Positions 42,731-51,967 of a DNA stretch of 61,754 nt are shown here, in pieces (the stretch's first letter is position 1; each line of letters starts with the position of its first letter). The notes under the pieces are model-generated. The model was not told the DNA's origin and searched no databases. It saw only the letters and a list, made by a program, of their open reading frames with translations. The stretch lies in assembly GCA_025937785.1 (NCBI GenBank), contig JAICQQ010000022.1:1-61754 (forward strand), read 5' to 3'. This DNA is from Polyangiaceae bacterium (GTDB lineage Bacteria; Myxococcota_A; Polyangia; Polyangiales; Polyangiaceae). Position numbers and translations under genes: made by a program.

Positions 42731-43768
42731 TCAGCGAGGCTTGCTGTCGCGCTTGGTGGTGCTGCGCCGCGCAGGCCGGCCGCGCTTCGTGGTGCTGGCG
42801 GTGGTGGTTCGGTCGTTGTCGAGGGCGCGTCCGAGTCGGGCGTGTAGCAAGCGCAGGTGCTCCACGAACTCGGGCGGATCTTCGATGGTAAAGTCGACTC
42901 CGACCTGTGCCAGGTGCATCGCCAGCACGTACCAACCGTGTGCTCCCGTGATCAGGCGGCAGCTGCCGTCGTCGATGGGTTCGAGGATGCCGGCGGTGGG
43001 TGAGACGTGTTCGGCAGCGACTGCGAGCGGAACGTGAAGCACGATCTTCGCCTGGTGCGAGTACGCGTCGTGGGAGACGGAGCGCGAGACGTACTTCCTC
43101 AGGTCGCCGTCGTCGGGCAGCGGGCGCGGCACCGCACGGGCGCCGAGCTCGACGGCGCCGTTGATCCGGTCGATGCGAAACGTGCGCCAGCCGCTCCGGT
43201 CGAGGTCCCAGGCCACGAGGTACCAGCGAAAGCCCGTGTGCACGAGGCCTGCGGGCTCGACCGTGCGCGTGGTCGCCTCCTTCCCGCGCGCCAGGTACTC
43301 GAAGCGCGCCCCCAGGTGTTCTTGACGCGCGCGAGCCAACGTGGCGAGCACGTCCGAATCGATGCGCGGGCCACTGGTTTCCAGCTGAACGATCGTGGCG
43401 CGCAAAGCGTCGGCGCGTCGGCGCAAGCGTGGGGGCAGCACACGCTCGAGTTTCACCAGTGCGCACAGCGCAGCGTCCTCGATGCCGCTGATGCGATGGC
43501 TCGCCGTTCGGAGCCCGATCGAGATGGCTAGCGCTTCGTCGTCTTCCAGCAGCAGAGGTGGCAGCGCAGCGCCGGCACCGAGCTGGTACCCGCCGGCCAC
43601 GCCCGGTGTCGCTTCCACTGGATAGCCGAGGCTTCTCAGTCGATCGATGTCCCGTCGCAGCGTGCGATCGGTGATCTCGAGTCGCTCGGCGAGCTCGGCG
43701 CCGGACCAGAACCTGCGAGCTTGCAGCATCGAGAGCAGACGCAACAAACGTGCGGAGGTTTCCAGCAT
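42731..43768 (-). CDS. WYL-domain transcriptional regulator (YafY type)
   Basis: A DNA-binding regulator of 345 residues. The N-terminal winged HTH (about 1-60: LLRLLSMLQARRFWSGAELA; RTLRRDIDRLRSLGY) precedes a WYL domain (about 125-225) with the ligand-sensing pattern WYLVAWDLDRSGWRTFRIDRI. A C-terminal WCX-type segment follows, and a basic tail TKRGRPARRSTTKR that resembles an AT-hook. ATG 43768 directly precedes the HTH; the longer frame to 43810 would run through the operator-like palindrome at 43792-43806. It is divergent from the GST gene 102 bases away, so it probably controls both itself and GST. Confidence 0.92.
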   Translation of the reverse strand: MLETSARLLRLLSMLQARRFWSGAELAERLEITDRTLRRDIDRLRSLGYPVEATPGVAGGYQLGAGAALPPLLLEDDEALAISIGLRTASHRISGIEDAALCALVKLERVLPPRLRRRADALRATIVQLETSGPRIDSDVLATLARARQEHLGARFEYLARGKEATTRTVEPAGLVHTGFRWYLVAWDLDRSGWRTFRIDRINGAVELGARAVPRPLPDDGDLRKYVSRSVSHDAYSHQAKIVLHVPLAVAAEHVSPTAGILEPIDDGSCRLITGAHGWYVLAMHLAQVGVDFTIEDPPEFVEHLRLLHARLGRALDNDRTTTASTTKRGRPARRSTTKRDSKPR

Positions 43769-43791
43769 GCGGATAGGGTAAAGACTATCTA

Positions 43792-43806
43792 GGACAGTAA
43801 CTGTCC
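43792..43806. promoter_or_regulatory. Perfect palindrome between divergent WYL regulator and GST genes
   Basis: GGACAGT-A-ACTGTCC is a perfect seven-base inverted repeat around one base. It lies 24 bases from the regulator ATG and 65 bases from the GST ATG, where a divergent operator should be. It most likely binds the WYL regulator. Confidence 0.75.
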
Positions 43807-43870
43807 GCAATGGGCGCTATTGCTCGAATTGCGGGGCCGTCGCGCCTCGCTCACGCAAAGGAGCAAGCCC

Positions 43871-44524
43871 ATGACCATCGTCTTCTATTCCGCCCCGCTG
43901 TCCAGCGCTTCACCCGTCGCCAGCGCTCTCGCCGAGCTCGGTGTGCCGCACGAGGTGGTGAGCTTCGATCTCGCGAAGAAGGACCACGAGCGCCCCGAGT
44001 ACCGCCGCCTGAACCCCAACGCCAAGGTCCCCACGCTGGTGGTCGACGGCACGCCGATGTTCGAAGCGCTCGCGATCCAGATCTGGCTCGGCGATCGCTT
44101 CGGAGTCGCGCGCGGGCTCTGGCCTGCCTTCGACGACGCAACCCGCATGCAGGCGCTGGCTTGGTGCTCTTGGGCGTACGTATCGTACGGGGGGATCCTC
44201 GGCCGCCTTCAGTACTCCTCCAGTGAACGCGTCGACTCGGCACTCCACAATGAAGCGCAAGCCAAGCTAGCCTCTCGGCAGCTGCAGGAGTTGCTCGCGA
44301 TCTTGGACGCTCACCTCGAGCAGCACGGCAATATTCTGGGTGGTGACTTCTCGCTCGCGGATCTGTGTGTCGCTTCCGTCATCGGCTACAGTACGTGGGT
44401 CGGGGTGTCCATCGCGGACCATACACACGTGAGACGCTGGCTCGACCGCTTTCAGGCGCGCGAGTCGTACCAGACCGTGATGCACGCCGCTCAGGCCCGG
44501 TTCCCGGCCGAGGGTGCCGCGTAG
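43871..44524 (+). CDS. Glutathione S-transferase family protein
   Basis: A 217-residue cytosolic GST. The thioredoxin-like N-domain (about 1-78) opens with IVFYSAPLSSASP, where a Ser or Tyr could activate glutathione, and has the cis-proline loop KVPTLVVDG and the FEALAIQIWLGDRF motif that binds the gamma-glutamyl part. The helical C-domain ends in GGDFSLADLCVASVIGY, the N-capping box of the family. It probably conjugates or reduces electrophiles. ATG 43871 is preferred; the upstream 17 codons lack family similarity. Likely controlled by the divergent WYL regulator through 43792-43806. A strong hairpin follows the stop. Confidence 0.92.
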   Translation: MTIVFYSAPLSSASPVASALAELGVPHEVVSFDLAKKDHERPEYRRLNPNAKVPTLVVDGTPMFEALAIQIWLGDRFGVARGLWPAFDDATRMQALAWCSWAYVSYGGILGRLQYSSSERVDSALHNEAQAKLASRQLQELLAILDAHLEQHGNILGGDFSLADLCVASVIGYSTWVGVSIADHTHVRRWLDRFQARESYQTVMHAAQARFPAEGAA

Positions 44525-44547
44525 CCCCGCTGCGAGGATGGAAATCG

Positions 44548-44566
44548 CCCCGCCGATACGGCGGGG
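44548..44566 (+). terminator. Strong GC hairpin after the GST gene
   Basis: CCCCGCCG (44548-44555), loop ATA, CGGCGGGG (44559-44566): a perfect eight-base GC stem 24 bases after the stop. The trailing sequence GAATCAAAG lacks a U tract, as is common in very G+C-rich genomes. Confidence 0.65.
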
Positions 44567-44633
44567 GAATCAAAGGCGCACGGCGGGCGCCGCGCAGCGC
44601 ACGCCCGACCTCAACGGGAGTGCAGGTCGGCGG

Positions 44634-45233
44634 CTACTGCCACGGGTTGTCGCGATCCAAGGGGCGGTCAGCGCGCAAGAGGACGCGCAACGCCTGACTC
44701 TCTTCATACGAGAGCCCGTCGGCACGCCAGGGGGAGCGTTCGCCCTTGAGAGCCAGTACGAGCTCCAGAATCTTTTGTTCGGTGGTGAGCCCAGCGTTGC
44801 ATTCTGGGCTGACCCCGCTCGCTGGCACTGTGCGTTGGGGCGGCGTGGCTGGAGTGAGCGCGGCTGGCGTGAGCGTGGCTGGCGTTAGCGCGACTGGCGC
44901 AAGCGCGGCCGGCGCGACCGGCACGCGCTCTCGGTTCGCCTGCGCCTCGCGCAGGAGCTCTTGGTTCAAGGCTATCAGCAGGTTGAGCTGCCGCTGGATC
45001 GTCGGGTCACCAGTGCCGGCGCTCGCAGCTGCGGGGGTTTGCAGCGCACGAATCTCCAAATGCGCTAGCCTCGCCTCGAGCTCGTGGACGCGTCGCTGCT
45101 CGAGCGCCGCCTCGGACCTCGCGGCTTGGAGTTCCTGCTCGAGACCGCGGTTGGGCTGCGCGGGCATGCAGGCAACCAACAAGCCCGGCAGACCGAGCAG
45201 GGCCACCCGCCAACGCCGATCAGAAGAGCGCAT
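44634..45233 (-). CDS. Coiled-coil lipoprotein with repeated LTPA linker
   Basis: A 199-residue lipoprotein: signal RWRVALLGLPGLLVAC|MP. Residues about 30-65 form a coiled coil (LEQELQAARSEAALEQRRVH), followed by an Ile/Leu-rich helix, then a linker of about 30 residues built from ALTPA pentapeptides (DNA repeats at 44848-44917). The last ~65 residues form a compact domain with one Cys (VSPECNAGL) and helices including EQKILELVLALKGE and YEESQALRVLLR. It may span from the outer membrane into the periplasm. Function is unknown. It stands alone between the GST terminator and uvrA. Confidence 0.78.
   Translation of the reverse strand: MRSSDRRWRVALLGLPGLLVACMPAQPNRGLEQELQAARSEAALEQRRVHELEARLAHLEIRALQTPAAASAGTGDPTIQRQLNLLIALNQELLREAQANRERVPVAPAALAPVALTPATLTPAALTPATPPQRTVPASGVSPECNAGLTTEQKILELVLALKGERSPWRADGLSYEESQALRVLLRADRPLDRDNPWQ
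44848..44917. repeat. 15-bp tandem repeats in the coiled-coil lipoprotein gene
   Basis: Four full and one partial unit (plus-strand form GCTGGCGTGAGCGTG) at 44848, 44863, 44878, 44893 and 44908. On the coding strand they encode ALTPA-type pentapeptides, so copy-number change would only alter linker length. Confidence 0.85.
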
Positions 45234-45369
45234 TCCAAGAGTGTAGCAGGTTCACGCCGCGGTGCGGGGCGGAGCGTTCAGGCACCGCCGATGGTCGGGT
45301 TCGCGTAGTCAGAAGCCCGGGTCCCGCTGACGTCGACGCCCCTGTGTTCGCTGATTTACCAGACTGTCC

Positions 45370-48300
45370 TCAGCTGGCGAGCAGACTGCGCAGGACTGCT
45401 GCGGTCTTGGTCTTACGCTTGAGTAGCTTGTTCGGAGGACCTTCGGCCACCACGCTGCCGCCGGCGTCGCCGCTGCCCGGCCCCAGCTCGATGAGCCAGT
45501 CCGCTCCGGCGATCACCTCGGGGTGGTGCTCGATGACTACGAGGGTGTCGCCGCGCTCGACGAGGCGGTCGAGCACATCCATGAGCTTGGCGACGTCCGC
45601 CAAATGCAACCCCGTCGTCGGCTCGTCGAGGACGTAGAGGGTGGGTTCGTGGTGAGCGGTGGCCGTGAGCTCGGCTGCGAGCTTGAGCCTTTGCGCTTCG
45701 CCGCCGGAGAGCGTGTGCGAGCCCTGGCCGAGCGTGATGTAATCTGCGCCGAGATCGCTCAGGGTGCTGAGCGGTCGGGCCACCTTGGGGTGGTTCTTGA
45801 AGAAATGTGCTGCCTCGCGCGCCGTCAGGTCGAGGACGGCGCCGATATCGAGACCTTGGTAGCGCACCTCGAGCGTGCGCGGTTCGAAGCGTTTGCCCGA
45901 GCAGGCGCTGCAGGGTGTGACGACATCGGGCAAGAAGCTCATTTCATGCGTGACCGTACCCATGCCGCTGCAAGCCTCGCAGCGGCCACCACCGCTCGTG
46001 TTGAACGAAAAGCGCGCCGGACCAAAGCCTCGCACCCTCGCTTCGGGGCTCTGCGCGAAAAGCTTGCGGATCTGGTCCCATACTCCCAGGAACGTCGCCG
46101 GCACCGAGCGAGGCGTGCGCCCGATCGGAGACTGATCGACGGCCAGCGCCCGCTTCACGCCGGAAAACCCGCGCAGCGTCGCGTAGGGGCCGGGGGGCTC
46201 GGTGACCAAGCCGAGCTCCGCGCGCAGCGCCGGAAGCAAGACCGTGCGGACCAGCGTGCTCTTGCCAGAGCCGCTGACCCCGGCCACGACCGTGAAGCGA
46301 CTGAGCGGGACCCGGAGGTTCACGTCCTTGAGATTGTGCTGGCGGGCCCCCGTCAGCTCGATGAAGGCGGTGTCTTTGGCGACCGCGCGCTGCCGTCGCA
46401 GCGCCAGCGGGTGGCTCAGAGCTCGTCCCGTAGGGGAATGAGGGTGCGCGAGCACCTGCGCCGGTGGACCGCTCGCGATCACGTGGCCGCCGTTGCTGCC
46501 ACCCGTGGGTCCGATGTCGATCAGGTGATCGGCGGCGCGAATCGTGTCAGCGTCGTGCTCGACCACCACGACCGTCGACCCGGTGTCGACGAGCCGGCGT
46601 AGATTCTGGAGCAGGCTCGTGGTGTCGCTCGGGTGCAGCCCGATCGTCGGTTCATCCAGGATGTAAAGTGCCCCCGTGAGACCGGCTCCCAGCTGTGCTG
46701 CTAAGCGCAGGCGTTGCATTTCACCCCCCGACAGCGTGGGGGCGGCGCGATCGAGCTGCAGGTAGCCGAGCCCGACGCTCTGTAAGAACCCAAGACGTCG
46801 CGACAGCTCGCTCACGATAGGGGCGGCGATGCTCTGCTGCGTCGCGGGGAAGGCGAGCGCTCTCGTGCGCCTGGCAGCGGCGTCCACCGATCCGCCGACG
46901 AACGCCGGGTAGGAGCAGCCGGCGAGCTCGACCCCGCGCGGCAGTGGCGCCAGGCGCTCGCCGTGACACGCGGGGCACGTCTGATACTCGGTTTCAGCGC
47001 TCTTGCGCCGGCGCGAGGCCACGACTTCGATGCGGCCTTCACCCTCGCAGCGCGGACAGCGCCCCTGCTTGGTATTGAACGAGAAGAAACGCGGATCGAG
47101 CTCGGGTGGTGCCACGCCGCATCTCGGGCAGCTGCCGAGTTCGGACAACCGCAGCGGAGCTTGGTCCTCGCGTACCAGGCTGAACGCCCCCTTGCCCCAG
47201 CGCAGGGCACGCTCTAGCAGGGTCCGAGTCAGCTTCTTCGGTTGAAGTCCGGCGGCGATGACCAAGCTGATGTCGTGCTCGCGCTGACGATTCAGTCGTG
47301 GAGGATCCTCCGTGAATACGCGTGCACCGTCGACGATGGCGTCGGTGATGCCCGCGCGCGCGGCAGCCGTGAACAGATCGAGGTAGACGCCTTTGCGCGC
47401 TTCGATGGCGGGAGCCAAGAGGTCGAGCCTGCCGCGCTGACTCCTTGCGATCTCGAGCAGCTCGTCGACGCTGCGCTGCTCGACCGGTAGACCATGATCG
47501 GGGCAGTGCGGGGTTCCGAGCTTCGCGAAGAGCAGCCGCAGGTAGTGCGCCACCTCCGTCACGGTGGCGACGGTGGACTTTGCACCCGCTCGCGCGGTGC
47601 GTTGCTCGAGGGCGATCGACGGCGGCACGCCGCTCACCCCGTCCACGTCCGGGCGCGCCATGGTCGGCAAGAACTGCCGGGCGTAGGGGGTGAGGGTTTC
47701 GAGAAAACGGCGCTGACCTTCGGCGAAGATGACGTCGAACGCGAGCGTGCTCTTGCCGGAGCCGCTGGGGCCAGTGATCACACACAAGCTGCCGTGGGGG
47801 ACGCGTACGCTCACCTCTTTCAGGTTGTGCTCGCGAGCACGCGTGACCTCCAGCGCTGGGGCCTCGGGTGCGCGTTTCTTCGACGCTGGCGAGCGCCTGA
47901 CCGCCGGCACTGGGGGGGCGCCCCGCAGCGCGAGCCCCGTGCGCGTCTGCGTGTTCGCCACCTCTTCGGGGGTGCCCTCTGCGACCAGCTGCCCGCCGTG
48001 ACGGCCGCCACCTGGACCCAGGTCTATCACGTAGTCCGCGTTCGAGACGAGGTCGAGGTCGTGCTCGACGACAATCACGCTGGAGCCCGAGCGCACCAAC
48101 AGGTCCAAGGCGGCAACCACCCGCGACACCTCGCTCGGATGCAGTCCCGCGCTCGGTTCGTCGAACACGAACAGCGTCCCCGGCTTCTCGGTGGCGAGCG
48201 CTCGGGCGAGCTTCAAGCGCTGCGCTTCGCCGCCGGACAGCGTCGACAACGACTGCCCGAGCTTCAGGTAGCCGAGGCCGAGCTCAGCGACCGGCGCTAG

Positions 48301-50625
48301 CGCGCGGAACAGAGCGTTCTCGTCGCGCCAGACTTCGATCGCCTGCTCGACGCTCATCTCGAGCACGTCGGCGACGTTGTGGCCGCGTTCCTGAACCGCC
48401 AGGATCTCGGGTTGAAAACGCCGGCCCTTGCACACCGGACACGGCAACTGCACGTCGGCCAAGAACTGCATCTCGATGGTTTCATGGCCTTCGCCGTCGC
48501 ACGCCTCGCAGCGTCCGCCGGCCACATTGAACGAGAAGTGCGAGGGACCGAAGCCCTTACCCTTGGCCTCGCTGGTTTGCGCGAAGCGCTTGCGAATGAC
48601 GTCCCATGCTTTCGTGTACGTCGCGGCGTTGCCACGAGACGTGCGCCCGAGCGGGGACTGGTCGACGAGCCGCGCCGCTCGGATCGAGTCGCCACCCGAC
48701 AGCGAGGCGTGCGCTTCCGGAGGCTCCACGTCGAAGTCGCCCAGCCGGCGCGCGAGCGCCCGATAGACGATGCCTGTCGCGAGCGTGCTCTTGCCCGATC
48801 CACTCGGTCCCGTGATGGCCACGAGGGCCCCCAGGGGGATGCGGACGCGCTCGCACTGGAGGTTGTGCGCGCTCGGGCGCTCGACCGTCAGCCAGCGATC
48901 GAAGTTCCGGATCGAAGGCCGCTGGCGCCGATTCTTCGTGCTCGCTCCCCCGCGCCTGGGGGCGCCATCGAACACGATGCGTCCCCCGGCGCTACCCGCG
49001 CCCGGGCCCAGCTCGATCACGCGATCGGCGGCGTCGATCAGGCCCCGATCGTGTTCGACCACCAGTACGATGTTGTTCTTGTCGGCGAGCTCACGAATCA
49101 GCGCGCTCAAGCGCTGCACGTCACCGGGATGGAGGCCTACCGTCGGTTCGTCGAGCACGAACATAGCATTCGACAGCGAGGTGCCGAGCGCAGTAGTCAG
49201 GGTGACTCGCTGCGCCTCACCCCCGGAGAGCGTGCGCGCCTGGCGATCCAGGCCGAGATAACCGAGCCCGACACGCTCGAGGTAGCCGAGGCGGTTCGAG
49301 AGCTCTGTTCGAATGAGCTGCCCTTGACCGGTCGCCAGCGCGAGCTGCTGGAGGCGCGCGAACGCTTCCGACACCTCGAGCGCATGCCATTGTCCCAGGT
49401 TCATGCCGCCGACGCGGTACTTGAGCGATGCCGGACCCAAGCGCTGCCCCTGGCAGGCACTGCATACGTCGTACGACCGGTAGCGTGACAAGAGCACTCG
49501 CACGTGCATCTTGTACGTCTTGGTCTCGAGCCAGCGGAACCAGCCGAGCACCCCCGGAAACTTGCCTTCGTCCCAGTCGCCGTCGCCCTCGAGGACCAGC
49601 TTTTGCTGGCGCTTGCCGAGCTTCTGCCAGGGTTCGTCCCAGGGGATGGCGTGGCGCCGGCAAAGCTTCTTGAGCTCGGTGCGCTCCCAGCTGGTCGATT
49701 GTCCGCGCCAGGGCCGCACCACGCCGCGCGCGAGCGAGAGGCTCGGATCGACGATGACTTTGCCGAGCTCGATGCCCAACGTGCGTCCGAAGCCGCGGCA
49801 CGTCGGGCATGCGCCGAGCGGCGACTCGAACGAGAACAGTCCGGCGATGGGCGGCGCCAGCACCACGTGGCACACGGGACAACAGAGCTCGTCGGTGACG
49901 GTCAGGTGGGCATGTTCGAGGTGCACGCGCGCGCTGCCTGCCCCCCGCTTGACGGCGGCCTCCAAGCTAGCCGTGACGCGTTCGTGTTCGGCGGGGCCGA
50001 GCTGCACTCGGTCGACCACCACCTCGAGATCGGGCTCGCTGAGCGCCTCCGACGGGCGCACGGCGTCGAGGTCCCGGGTCTTACCTTGGAGCCAGAGCCG
50101 CCGATAACCGTCGGCGAGCAGTCCCTCGCGCACGGTGAGGTACTCCTCGGCGTTTGCGATGCGGAGCGGGTACGTCAGCACCGCGCGCGCGCCGCCGTGC
50201 TCGGCGATCACGAGCGAGGCGGATTCCGCCAGACTGCGCCGCTCCGCTGCAACGCCGTGCTCGGGGCAAATGGGCAGTGCTTCTCGCACGAACAACGCCG
50301 CCAGATAAGGCGTCAGGTCGCTCATGGTGGCGACCGTGGAACGGGAGCTCTTCACCGGCGCCCGCCGGTCCACCGCGACGCCTGCCGCCACGGGGTCGAG
50401 CGTGTCGATCGGGGGGCGTTCCAACCGCTCGAGGAACTGGCGCGCGTAGGGGCTGAAGCTCTCGACGAAACGTCGCTGACCTTCGGCGTAAAGCGTATCG
50501 AGCGCGAGCGAGCTTTTGCCCGATCCCGACGGGCCGGTGATGGCCACGATGGTACCCGGCTCGAGGTCGAGGGAAATACCTGCGAGGTTGTGGGTCCTGG
50601 CCCCTCTAAGCTTCGTCGAATGCAT
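45370..50625 (-). CDS. uvrA: Double-length UvrA-like ATPase (two UvrA units fused)
   Basis: A 1751-residue protein made of two UvrA-like halves joined near residue 930. Four ABC ATPase sites are present: Walker A at about 31 ([10 protein letters not shown]), 605 and 951 ([10 protein letters not shown]) and 1447 ([10 protein letters not shown]), each with LSGGE(A/M)QR and DEPT/DEPS motifs. Each half also has UvrA-type CxxC zinc pairs (CPTC, CSAC, CEAC, CPVC; CPRC, CPAC, CEAC, CSAC). Normal UvrA is about 950 residues and dimerises; this is a covalent dimer, known as class III UvrA. ATG 50625 precedes the first strand; the frame stays open to 51102 but without similarity. Likely DNA repair or resistance, and probably not the cell's main UvrA. 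Confidence 0.93.
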   Translation of the reverse strand: MHSTKLRGARTHNLAGISLDLEPGTIVAITGPSGSGKSSLALDTLYAEGQRRFVESFSPYARQFLERLERPPIDTLDPVAAGVAVDRRAPVKSSRSTVATMSDLTPYLAALFVREALPICPEHGVAAERRSLAESASLVIAEHGGARAVLTYPLRIANAEEYLTVREGLLADGYRRLWLQGKTRDLDAVRPSEALSEPDLEVVVDRVQLGPAEHERVTASLEAAVKRGAGSARVHLEHAHLTVTDELCCPVCHVVLAPPIAGLFSFESPLGACPTCRGFGRTLGIELGKVIVDPSLSLARGVVRPWRGQSTSWERTELKKLCRRHAIPWDEPWQKLGKRQQKLVLEGDGDWDEGKFPGVLGWFRWLETKTYKMHVRVLLSRYRSYDVCSACQGQRLGPASLKYRVGGMNLGQWHALEVSEAFARLQQLALATGQGQLIRTELSNRLGYLERVGLGYLGLDRQARTLSGGEAQRVTLTTALGTSLSNAMFVLDEPTVGLHPGDVQRLSALIRELADKNNIVLVVEHDRGLIDAADRVIELGPGAGSAGGRIVFDGAPRRGGASTKNRRQRPSIRNFDRWLTVERPSAHNLQCERVRIPLGALVAITGPSGSGKSTLATGIVYRALARRLGDFDVEPPEAHASLSGGDSIRAARLVDQSPLGRTSRGNAATYTKAWDVIRKRFAQTSEAKGKGFGPSHFSFNVAGGRCEACDGEGHETIEMQFLADVQLPCPVCKGRRFQPEILAVQERGHNVADVLEMSVEQAIEVWRDENALFRALAPVAELGLGYLKLGQSLSTLSGGEAQRLKLARALATEKPGTLFVFDEPSAGLHPSEVSRVVAALDLLVRSGSSVIVVEHDLDLVSNADYVIDLGPGGGRHGGQLVAEGTPEEVANTQTRTGLALRGAPPVPAVRRSPASKKRAPEAPALEVTRAREHNLKEVSVRVPHGSLCVITGPSGSGKSTLAFDVIFAEGQRRFLETLTPYARQFLPTMARPDVDGVSGVPPSIALEQRTARAGAKSTVATVTEVAHYLRLLFAKLGTPHCPDHGLPVEQRSVDELLEIARSQRGRLDLLAPAIEARKGVYLDLFTAAARAGITDAIVDGARVFTEDPPRLNRQREHDISLVIAAGLQPKKLTRTLLERALRWGKGAFSLVREDQAPLRLSELGSCPRCGVAPPELDPRFFSFNTKQGRCPRCEGEGRIEVVASRRRKSAETEYQTCPACHGERLAPLPRGVELAGCSYPAFVGGSVDAAARRTRALAFPATQQSIAAPIVSELSRRLGFLQSVGLGYLQLDRAAPTLSGGEMQRLRLAAQLGAGLTGALYILDEPTIGLHPSDTTSLLQNLRRLVDTGSTVVVVEHDADTIRAADHLIDIGPTGGSNGGHVIASGPPAQVLAHPHSPTGRALSHPLALRRQRAVAKDTAFIELTGARQHNLKDVNLRVPLSRFTVVAGVSGSGKSTLVRTVLLPALRAELGLVTEPPGPYATLRGFSGVKRALAVDQSPIGRTPRSVPATFLGVWDQIRKLFAQSPEARVRGFGPARFSFNTSGGGRCEACSGMGTVTHEMSFLPDVVTPCSACSGKRFEPRTLEVRYQGLDIGAVLDLTAREAAHFFKNHPKVARPLSTLSDLGADYITLGQGSHTLSGGEAQRLKLAAELTATAHHEPTLYVLDEPTTGLHLADVAKLMDVLDRLVERGDTLVVIEHHPEVIAGADWLIELGPGSGDAGGSVVAEGPPNKLLKRKTKTAAVLRSLLAS

Positions 50626-50639
50626 TGCTGCGAAACTGG

Positions 50640-51065
50640 CTAGAGCCCGAACATCGAAAGCTTCTGCTGAGCGTCGTTCAGCGCTTCGTCGATGTCTCGC
50701 TGAGTGCCCGAGAGTTGCGCCAGTAGCGCGCGGGCGAGCGCCGCAGCGGGCAAAGCTCGCGCACCGCGACGACCCAACAGTTCGAAATGCTGATTCAGCT
50801 CGCGACGTAGTGCGGCGTCGCCCTCCGAGCGTTCCGAGCCTCGGCGTTCGGCCAGCTGTCGGGCGATGGCCACCACGGCACGAGCTTTGGGCGCTTCGGA
50901 TTCGGCCAGCATCCATGTCATGGCCTCCACCCGATCGATGATGTCTGAGAGATCGACCAAGATGTGCTTTCGGTGGCGGGTGTTGTGCCACAGAAGGCGA
51001 CCAGCGTCCGGCAACTTCCCGGCGCCGCACGCCGCACGAAAAAAAGTCCCGGTGAGGGTGCGCAA
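50640..51065 (-). CDS. Small helical protein upstream of the double UvrA
   Basis: A product of up to 141 residues with no recognised family. It is rich in Ala/Arg/Leu/Glu helices (VVAIARQLAERRGSERSE; AAALARALLAQLSGTQRDID). The stop lies 14 bases before uvrA on the same strand, suggesting cotranscription. The start is unclear: TTG 51065 opens the frame, while TTG 50960 begins the more natural part (VDLSDIIDRVEAMTWML). The N-terminal 35 residues of the longer form look less coding-like. It may be an accessory factor for the UvrA-like protein; this rests on position only. Confidence 0.6.
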   Translation of the reverse strand: MRTLTGTFFRAACGAGKLPDAGRLLWHNTRHRKHILVDLSDIIDRVEAMTWMLAESEAPKARAVVAIARQLAERRGSERSEGDAALRRELNQHFELLGRRGARALPAAALARALLAQLSGTQRDIDEALNDAQQKLSMFGL

Positions 51066-51187
51066 ATCGGTGGAGAGGCGTCAGGCGCAATCGAACTTCC
51101 ACCTTGGTCCAGCCCGAACCAGCGAAAAAAACTGAATGAGATCGGATAATTTGAGATAGCGGTCGAAGAAAACCGATAGGCTCCAGG

Positions 51188-51216
51188 TTGACATTATTGA
51201 GTGGTGACTCAGTATT
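51188..51216 (+). promoter_or_regulatory. Promoter with overlapping inverted repeat upstream of tetR
   Basis: TTGACA at 51188-51193 is a consensus -35 box; AGTATT near 51211-51216 is the best -10 at a suitable distance. Between them, TGAGT-GGTG-ACTCA (51198-51211) is a perfect five-base inverted repeat. This overlap of operator and promoter fits autorepression by the TetR protein that starts at 51226, and control of the efflux operon. Confidence 0.65.
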
Positions 51217-51225
51217 CAGCTCACG

Positions 51226-51939
51226 ATGGCTGACGAGCGCACGCCCCCCGGTTCTGCTGACGGTGCAGCGGTACGCCGTAGGCGTCGCGGTCGTCCTCGC
51301 TCCATCGACAGCGAGCAGCTGCTCACCGTAGCGCGCGAGGTCTTCTTGGAGCGCGGCATCCGCGCGACGACGCTCGAAGTGGCGTTGCGTGCAGGAGTGT
51401 CAGAAGGTGCGTTGTTCCACCGCTTCAAGAACAAGGAAGGCTTGTTTCGCGCGGCGATGGAGCTGCCTGCCGAGCAAGTCCCCGAGCTCCTGCTGGAGGC
51501 AGTGCAGCGGCTCCATGACCTGGAGCTGCACGAAGCCTTGTTACAACTGGCGCACGCCTTGCTCGACATCGGCAAGGTAGCCCTGCCCTTGATGATGATG
51601 TCCTGGTCGAACCCCACGGCGTGTGATCCCGCCTACGACGACAACCACGCCAAGTTCCGACTGTTCCTCAAGCGTCTGGCGATGTTCTTCGAGGCCCAGA
51701 TGCGGGACGGCAAGCTCAGGAACATGGACGCCGAGATCATAGCTCGGGCTTTCCTAGGGTCGATTCATCACTACTGTATGACCCGAATTCTGACGGGCCA
51801 TCACCCCGATGCCGCAATCATCCCAGAAGGCATGTTCGCTCGTGGGCTCGTCGACCTGCTCCTGAATGGAGCCCTACTCTCCTCGGAAACCACTCGCCCC
51901 TCCCTGCCCCTGCGCCGCGGTGGTGCCGGAACTGCCTGA
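51226..51939 (+). CDS. TetR/AcrR family transcriptional regulator
   Basis: A 237-residue repressor-type regulator. An Arg-rich N-terminal arm (RRRRRGRPRS) leads into the HTH at about 28-75 (LLTVAREVFLERGIRATTLE; VSEGALFHRFKNKEGLF). The C-terminal ligand domain is helical and contains GKVALPLMMMSWSNP. It probably controls the RND pump that follows: its 3' end overlaps the frame of the adaptor gene, whose real start is at 51968, 28 bases after the stop. The promoter-embedded inverted repeat at 51198-51211 is the likely operator. The C-terminal Ser/Thr/Pro/Arg tail is longer than usual. Confidence 0.93.
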   Translation: MADERTPPGSADGAAVRRRRRGRPRSIDSEQLLTVAREVFLERGIRATTLEVALRAGVSEGALFHRFKNKEGLFRAAMELPAEQVPELLLEAVQRLHDLELHEALLQLAHALLDIGKVALPLMMMSWSNPTACDPAYDDNHAKFRLFLKRLAMFFEAQMRDGKLRNMDAEIIARAFLGSIHHYCMTRILTGHHPDAAIIPEGMFARGLVDLLLNGALLSSETTRPSLPLRRGGAGTA

Positions 51940-51967
51940 TATTCTTGCGCAATACGACGGACGATCC

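Noticed and set aside
42345..43037. 230-codon open frame after tex
   Set aside because: It runs through the repeat element and antisense to the WYL regulator, and has no coherent protein features.
50626..51102. Extra 159 codons upstream of uvrA in the same frame
   Set aside because: UvrA similarity begins exactly at the ATG at 50625, and the upstream part overlaps the small helical gene in another frame.
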